NCBI GenBank assembly: GCA_019417865.1
Contig: DYCW01000310.1
Coordinates: 1-17,240 of the forward strand
Reading direction: 5' to 3'
DNA length: 17,240 nucleotides
From: Ruminococcus sp.
GTDB lineage: Bacteria; Bacillota; Clostridia; Oscillospirales; Ruminococcaceae
Position numbers and translations under genes: made by a program. The notes under the pieces were generated by a model, which searched no databases, was not told the DNA's origin, and saw only the letters and a list, made by a program, of their open reading frames with translations. Below, piece after piece: positions 15,251 to 17,240 of the stretch. Numbering within the stretch: the stretch's first letter is position 1; each line of letters starts with the position of its first letter.

Positions 15251-15930
15251 ATTGTTTGCAACCCCCAACTTGTCTGTACATATTGCAGCAGAGCCGCCTG
15301 AATTGTCTCTATTGGCAGCGGCTCGCCGTTTTTGCTGCACGGAAGAACCTTCCAGCCGAGCGTTTCCGCTGCATAATAAGCTGCCTGCTGGCATTGCAGC
15401 TGAAAGGCAATGTCTGCTTCGTGCAAGTCCTTTTTCTCCGTATCACCGCCGTACCGCTTGGCAAGCAACTGTTGCTGCACAGAAACCGGCATATCCAAAT
15501 AAACCACATTGTCCGGCTTCGGTAAGCCTAGCAAATGATATTCGTATTCTGCCAGCCAATTCAAATAGGCATTCCACTCCGATTTGGGCAGTTTTCCCAT
15601 TTGATAAATGGCATTGGAAGTCGTGTAGCGGCTTGCTAAAATACAAGTCCCGCTGCGATATGCCTGTTCCCAGTGCAGCCGATAATTGGCATAGCGGTCT
15701 ACCGCATAAAAACTGGATGCCGCATAGGCATTCACGCCGCCCGGTGTATGGGAAAACGCCCCATGCAGATACATTTTCACCAGCGAAGCGGAGGGGCTGT
15801 CATAGTCCGGAAAACTGACTGCCTGTACCGCAATTCCCTGTTGCTGCAAAGCCGTTTGCAGCAGGGCAAACTGGGTAGATTTTCCGCTACCGTCCAATCC
15901 GTCCAGTACCAGCAGTTTGCCATTTGGCAT
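15244..15930 (-). CDS. tmk: Thymidylate kinase (dTMP kinase)
   Basis: 228 residues, slightly longer than usual. The P-loop GLDGSGKST lies at 11-19, the substrate-site segment SSFYAVDRYANYR at about 72-84, and the thymidylate kinase signature region at ILASRYTTSNAIYQ (97-110). In the last, the Asp or Glu that usually precedes Arg-Tyr is Ser100. The lid region RYGGDTEKKD follows near 164-173. The enzyme phosphorylates dTMP to dTDP in the cytosol, using the product of ThyX, encoded immediately upstream (72-base gap). The ribosome site GAGGTGAT is about 5 bases before the ATG. The 3' end overlaps the DUF2156 gene. Confidence 0.92.
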   Translation of the reverse strand: MPNGKLLVLDGLDGSGKSTQFALLQTALQQQGIAVQAVSFPDYDSPSASLVKMYLHGAFSHTPGGVNAYAASSFYAVDRYANYRLHWEQAYRSGTCILASRYTTSNAIYQMGKLPKSEWNAYLNWLAEYEYHLLGLPKPDNVVYLDMPVSVQQQLLAKRYGGDTEKKDLHEADIAFQLQCQQAAYYAAETLGWKVLPCSKNGEPLPIETIQAALLQYVQTSWGLQTIC

Positions 15931-16002
15931 AGTATCACCTCAAATATTGCATTTTATGTGCGTTCGACGAAAATGCAGGCTGCTCATCAAACACATATCA
16001 TT

Positions 16003-16782
16003 TTATGTTTCTTTTATCGTTTCCTGTATGCCTTGAAAGCGTTTCCGCACGGCTGCCATCTGTCCACAGGTCATTTTGCCCTCTGGACATCCGCCTTGAC
16101 AACATGCCGGACCGGCATGTTGAAACAGGGTCGGTGCTGCCTGACAGCAGAGCTTCAGCATTTCCGTTGCCAGCTCCCGGATTTCCCACTGTGCCCGGTT
16201 GCAGCAGCGAAGCTGGAAAAAGTGCCGCAGGCTGCGGACATTCATGGTTACCATCATTTTTGTCTCGCAGGCATTCGGCAATACATAGCGTGCGTCTTCA
16301 ATGGCTTTTTTTTCTGCCTTGGAATGGGCAGCCTTTTCGGAACAGCCTTCCGCCAAGAACTGCGGATAATACGTCGCCTGTAGACGGTCTGCCAGTGCAT
16401 TATATGCCTGTACCGTCTGCTCCATCGTTTGATGATAGAGAGCAGCTGCCTCAGCATCAGCGGCAATCGCGGGAGGCGTCACATAGGTAAAATGATTTTT
16501 CCGGACATACCGCTGACTTTGTACAGAAAAAGAAGCAATCCGATGACGGGTAATCTGTGCGAGCAGAGAACGGGAAACACCAGCAATGCCGAAGGTAAAG
16601 GTCACATGTTCCACAGGGCTTTCGTGTCCCATCTCTTCCAGCATCCCGACAAAGCGTTCTGCCTGTTCGGGTTGCATCTTGTCCATCAGGGCTTCTACGG
16701 TTGTATCAGAATAACATAACTTTGCTGCAGCTGCAATCAGCTGTTCAGGCAGCGGTGTATGCGTAATTAAAGTCACTGTCAA
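16003..16782 (-). CDS. thyX: FAD-dependent thymidylate synthase ThyX
   Basis: 259 residues. ThyX methylates dUMP to dTMP with 5,10-methylene-THF, FAD and NADPH and differs from classical ThyA. The ThyX motif RHRX7S is complete (R79-H80-R81 to S89, RHRIASFSVQS), with HESPVEHVTFTF (about 53-64) before it. The C-terminal NVRSLRHFFQLRC, then WEIRELA, is also typical, followed by a cysteine-rich end (CCQGGCPEGKMTCG). The start is a TTG at 16782, preceded by GGAGG with 9 bases spacing; the nearer ATG at 16799 is out of frame and a GTG at 16776 is too far from the site. It is first in the thyX-tmk-DUF2156 unit and has a clear promoter. No thyA is seen in the window. Confidence 0.95.
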   Translation of the reverse strand: MTVTLITHTPLPEQLIAAAAKLCYSDTTVEALMDKMQPEQAERFVGMLEEMGHESPVEHVTFTFGIAGVSRSLLAQITRHRIASFSVQSQRYVRKNHFTYVTPPAIAADAEAAALYHQTMEQTVQAYNALADRLQATYYPQFLAEGCSEKAAHSKAEKKAIEDARYVLPNACETKMMVTMNVRSLRHFFQLRCCNRAQWEIRELATEMLKLCCQAAPTLFQHAGPACCQGGCPEGKMTCGQMAAVRKRFQGIQETIKET

Positions 16783-16812
16783 AGCAGCTCACCTCCATGA
16801 AAAACTGATTTT

Positions 16813-16841
16813 ATTATAGCATACTTCCCTGCCCTCGTCAA
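16813..16841 (-). promoter_or_regulatory. Sigma-A type promoter of the thyX operon
   Basis: On the minus strand TTGACG (16841-16836) and TATAAT (16818-16813) are 17 bases apart, with TG one base before the -10 (TGCTATAAT). It lies between the dockerin gene's terminator and the thyX ribosome site, so thyX should have a short leader. Confidence 0.88.
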
Positions 16842-16848
16842 CCAAAAC

Positions 16849-16884
16849 AAAAAACCGGACGGCATCCGATGGAAAACCGTCCGG
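16849..16884 (-). terminator. Rho-independent terminator of the right-edge dockerin gene
   Basis: CCGGACGG (minus strand, 16884-16877) pairs perfectly with CCGTCCGG (16862-16855) and is followed by six T (16854-16849). It begins about 25 bases after the stop codon at 16910 and ends 7 bases before the thyX -35 box. Confidence 0.9.
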
Positions 16885-16909
16885 CTTAAAATGATTAAAT
16901 TTTATAAAG

Positions 16910-17240
16910 TTATGCTTCTGCACCTGTATACGGCAAAGACGGAATCTGGAGAATTAAAAATTCCATCAGCGTTGTGGCATCTACATCGTTTACATCGCCA
17001 TCACCGTTACAGTCGGCAGTAACTTTCTGAGCATCTGTTAATTGCAAAATGTTTGCTGTATACTTGTTCAGATAAATTGCATCCATTAGATCAACCTTAC
17101 CGTCCAGATTCACATCACCACTACTATTATCAATATACTTACAAGCTCCTAAGAGAAAATCATACCGTTTTGGATACCTGTCAGTACATTGCTTATAATA
17201 ATCAATTGATGATTCATAAACATCTGCAAATGCACTATTT
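16910..17240 (-). CDS. Dockerin type I protein, C-terminal part (N-terminus beyond right edge)
   Basis: The last 109 codons of a gene that enters from the right edge. Residues about 44-100 form a type I dockerin with two Ca-binding loops: GDVNLDGKVDLMDAIYLNKY and ADCNGDGDVNDVDATTLMEF. The ligand pattern D-x-N-x-D-G-x-V-D/N-x-x-D is complete in the first and nearly so in the second (Asn replaces Asp at one spacing). It ends with a short tail, PSLPYTGAEA. The upstream visible part (ADVYESSIDYYKQCTDRYPK, then YDFLLGACKYIDNS) is polar, with Tyr and Cys, and I do not recognise it, so the enzymatic or binding module is unknown. Dockerins attach secreted enzymes or binding proteins to cohesins of cellulosome scaffoldins. 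A strong terminator follows, so this gene is separate from thyX. Confidence 0.85.
   Translation of the reverse strand, partial: NSAFADVYESSIDYYKQCTDRYPKRYDFLLGACKYIDNSSGDVNLDGKVDLMDAIYLNKYTANILQLTDAQKVTADCNGDGDVNDVDATTLMEFLILQIPSLPYTGAEA

Overview
The window looks like a chromosomal stretch of a cellulosome-forming Firmicute, most likely a gut Ruminococcus or close relative. The evidence is two type I dockerin modules (one N-terminal, one C-terminal), secreted BspA-type leucine-rich-repeat proteins, a dockerin-bearing protein of the Cthe_2159-like beta-helix carbohydrate-binding family, and Firmicute-type housekeeping genes. The genus is inferred from gene content, not from a database match. 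Every convincing gene is on the minus strand; the long plus-strand frames are shadows of these genes.

Left part (1-4690): two overlapping genes for secreted leucine-rich-repeat proteins (the first runs off the left edge), then about 400 bases of strongly structured intergenic DNA, then glmS, which makes glucosamine-6-phosphate for peptidoglycan and has its own extended -10 promoter. Middle part (4630-9980): a stand-alone FeoA-type gene with a terminator, an MFS exporter with a long hairpin in its leader, and a gene of about 1050 codons (signal peptide, dockerin, two beta-helix regions) interrupted by one in-frame TAG. Right-centre (9900-13980): a tightly packed operon read in the order DJ-1/PfpI protein, 5-formyltetrahydrofolate cyclo-ligase, mltG, U32 peptidase/TrhP-like protein, closed by a 12-bp terminator hairpin. 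The mltG-U32 pairing echoes the yrrL-yrrN/yrrO neighbourhood of Bacillus subtilis. Right part (14350-16910): thyX, tmk and a DUF2156 protein, read from a clear promoter. ThyX makes dTMP and Tmk phosphorylates it. The window ends in the 3' end of a second dockerin gene with its own terminator.

The most interesting signal is not a gene. The two long gene-free stretches, 2305-2575 (plus strand) and 14050-14322 (minus strand), share the same ordered series of short conserved blocks separated by helices whose sequences differ but whose pairing is kept. A third, partial copy lies at 2585-2630. This suggests a dispersed structured element, either a non-coding RNA family or a small non-autonomous repeat, that I do not recognise. 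Second is the amber stop inside the dockerin/beta-helix gene, with about 320 intact codons after it. Third is the leader of the MFS gene, where one segment could pair either with an upstream arm or with the bases just before the start codon.
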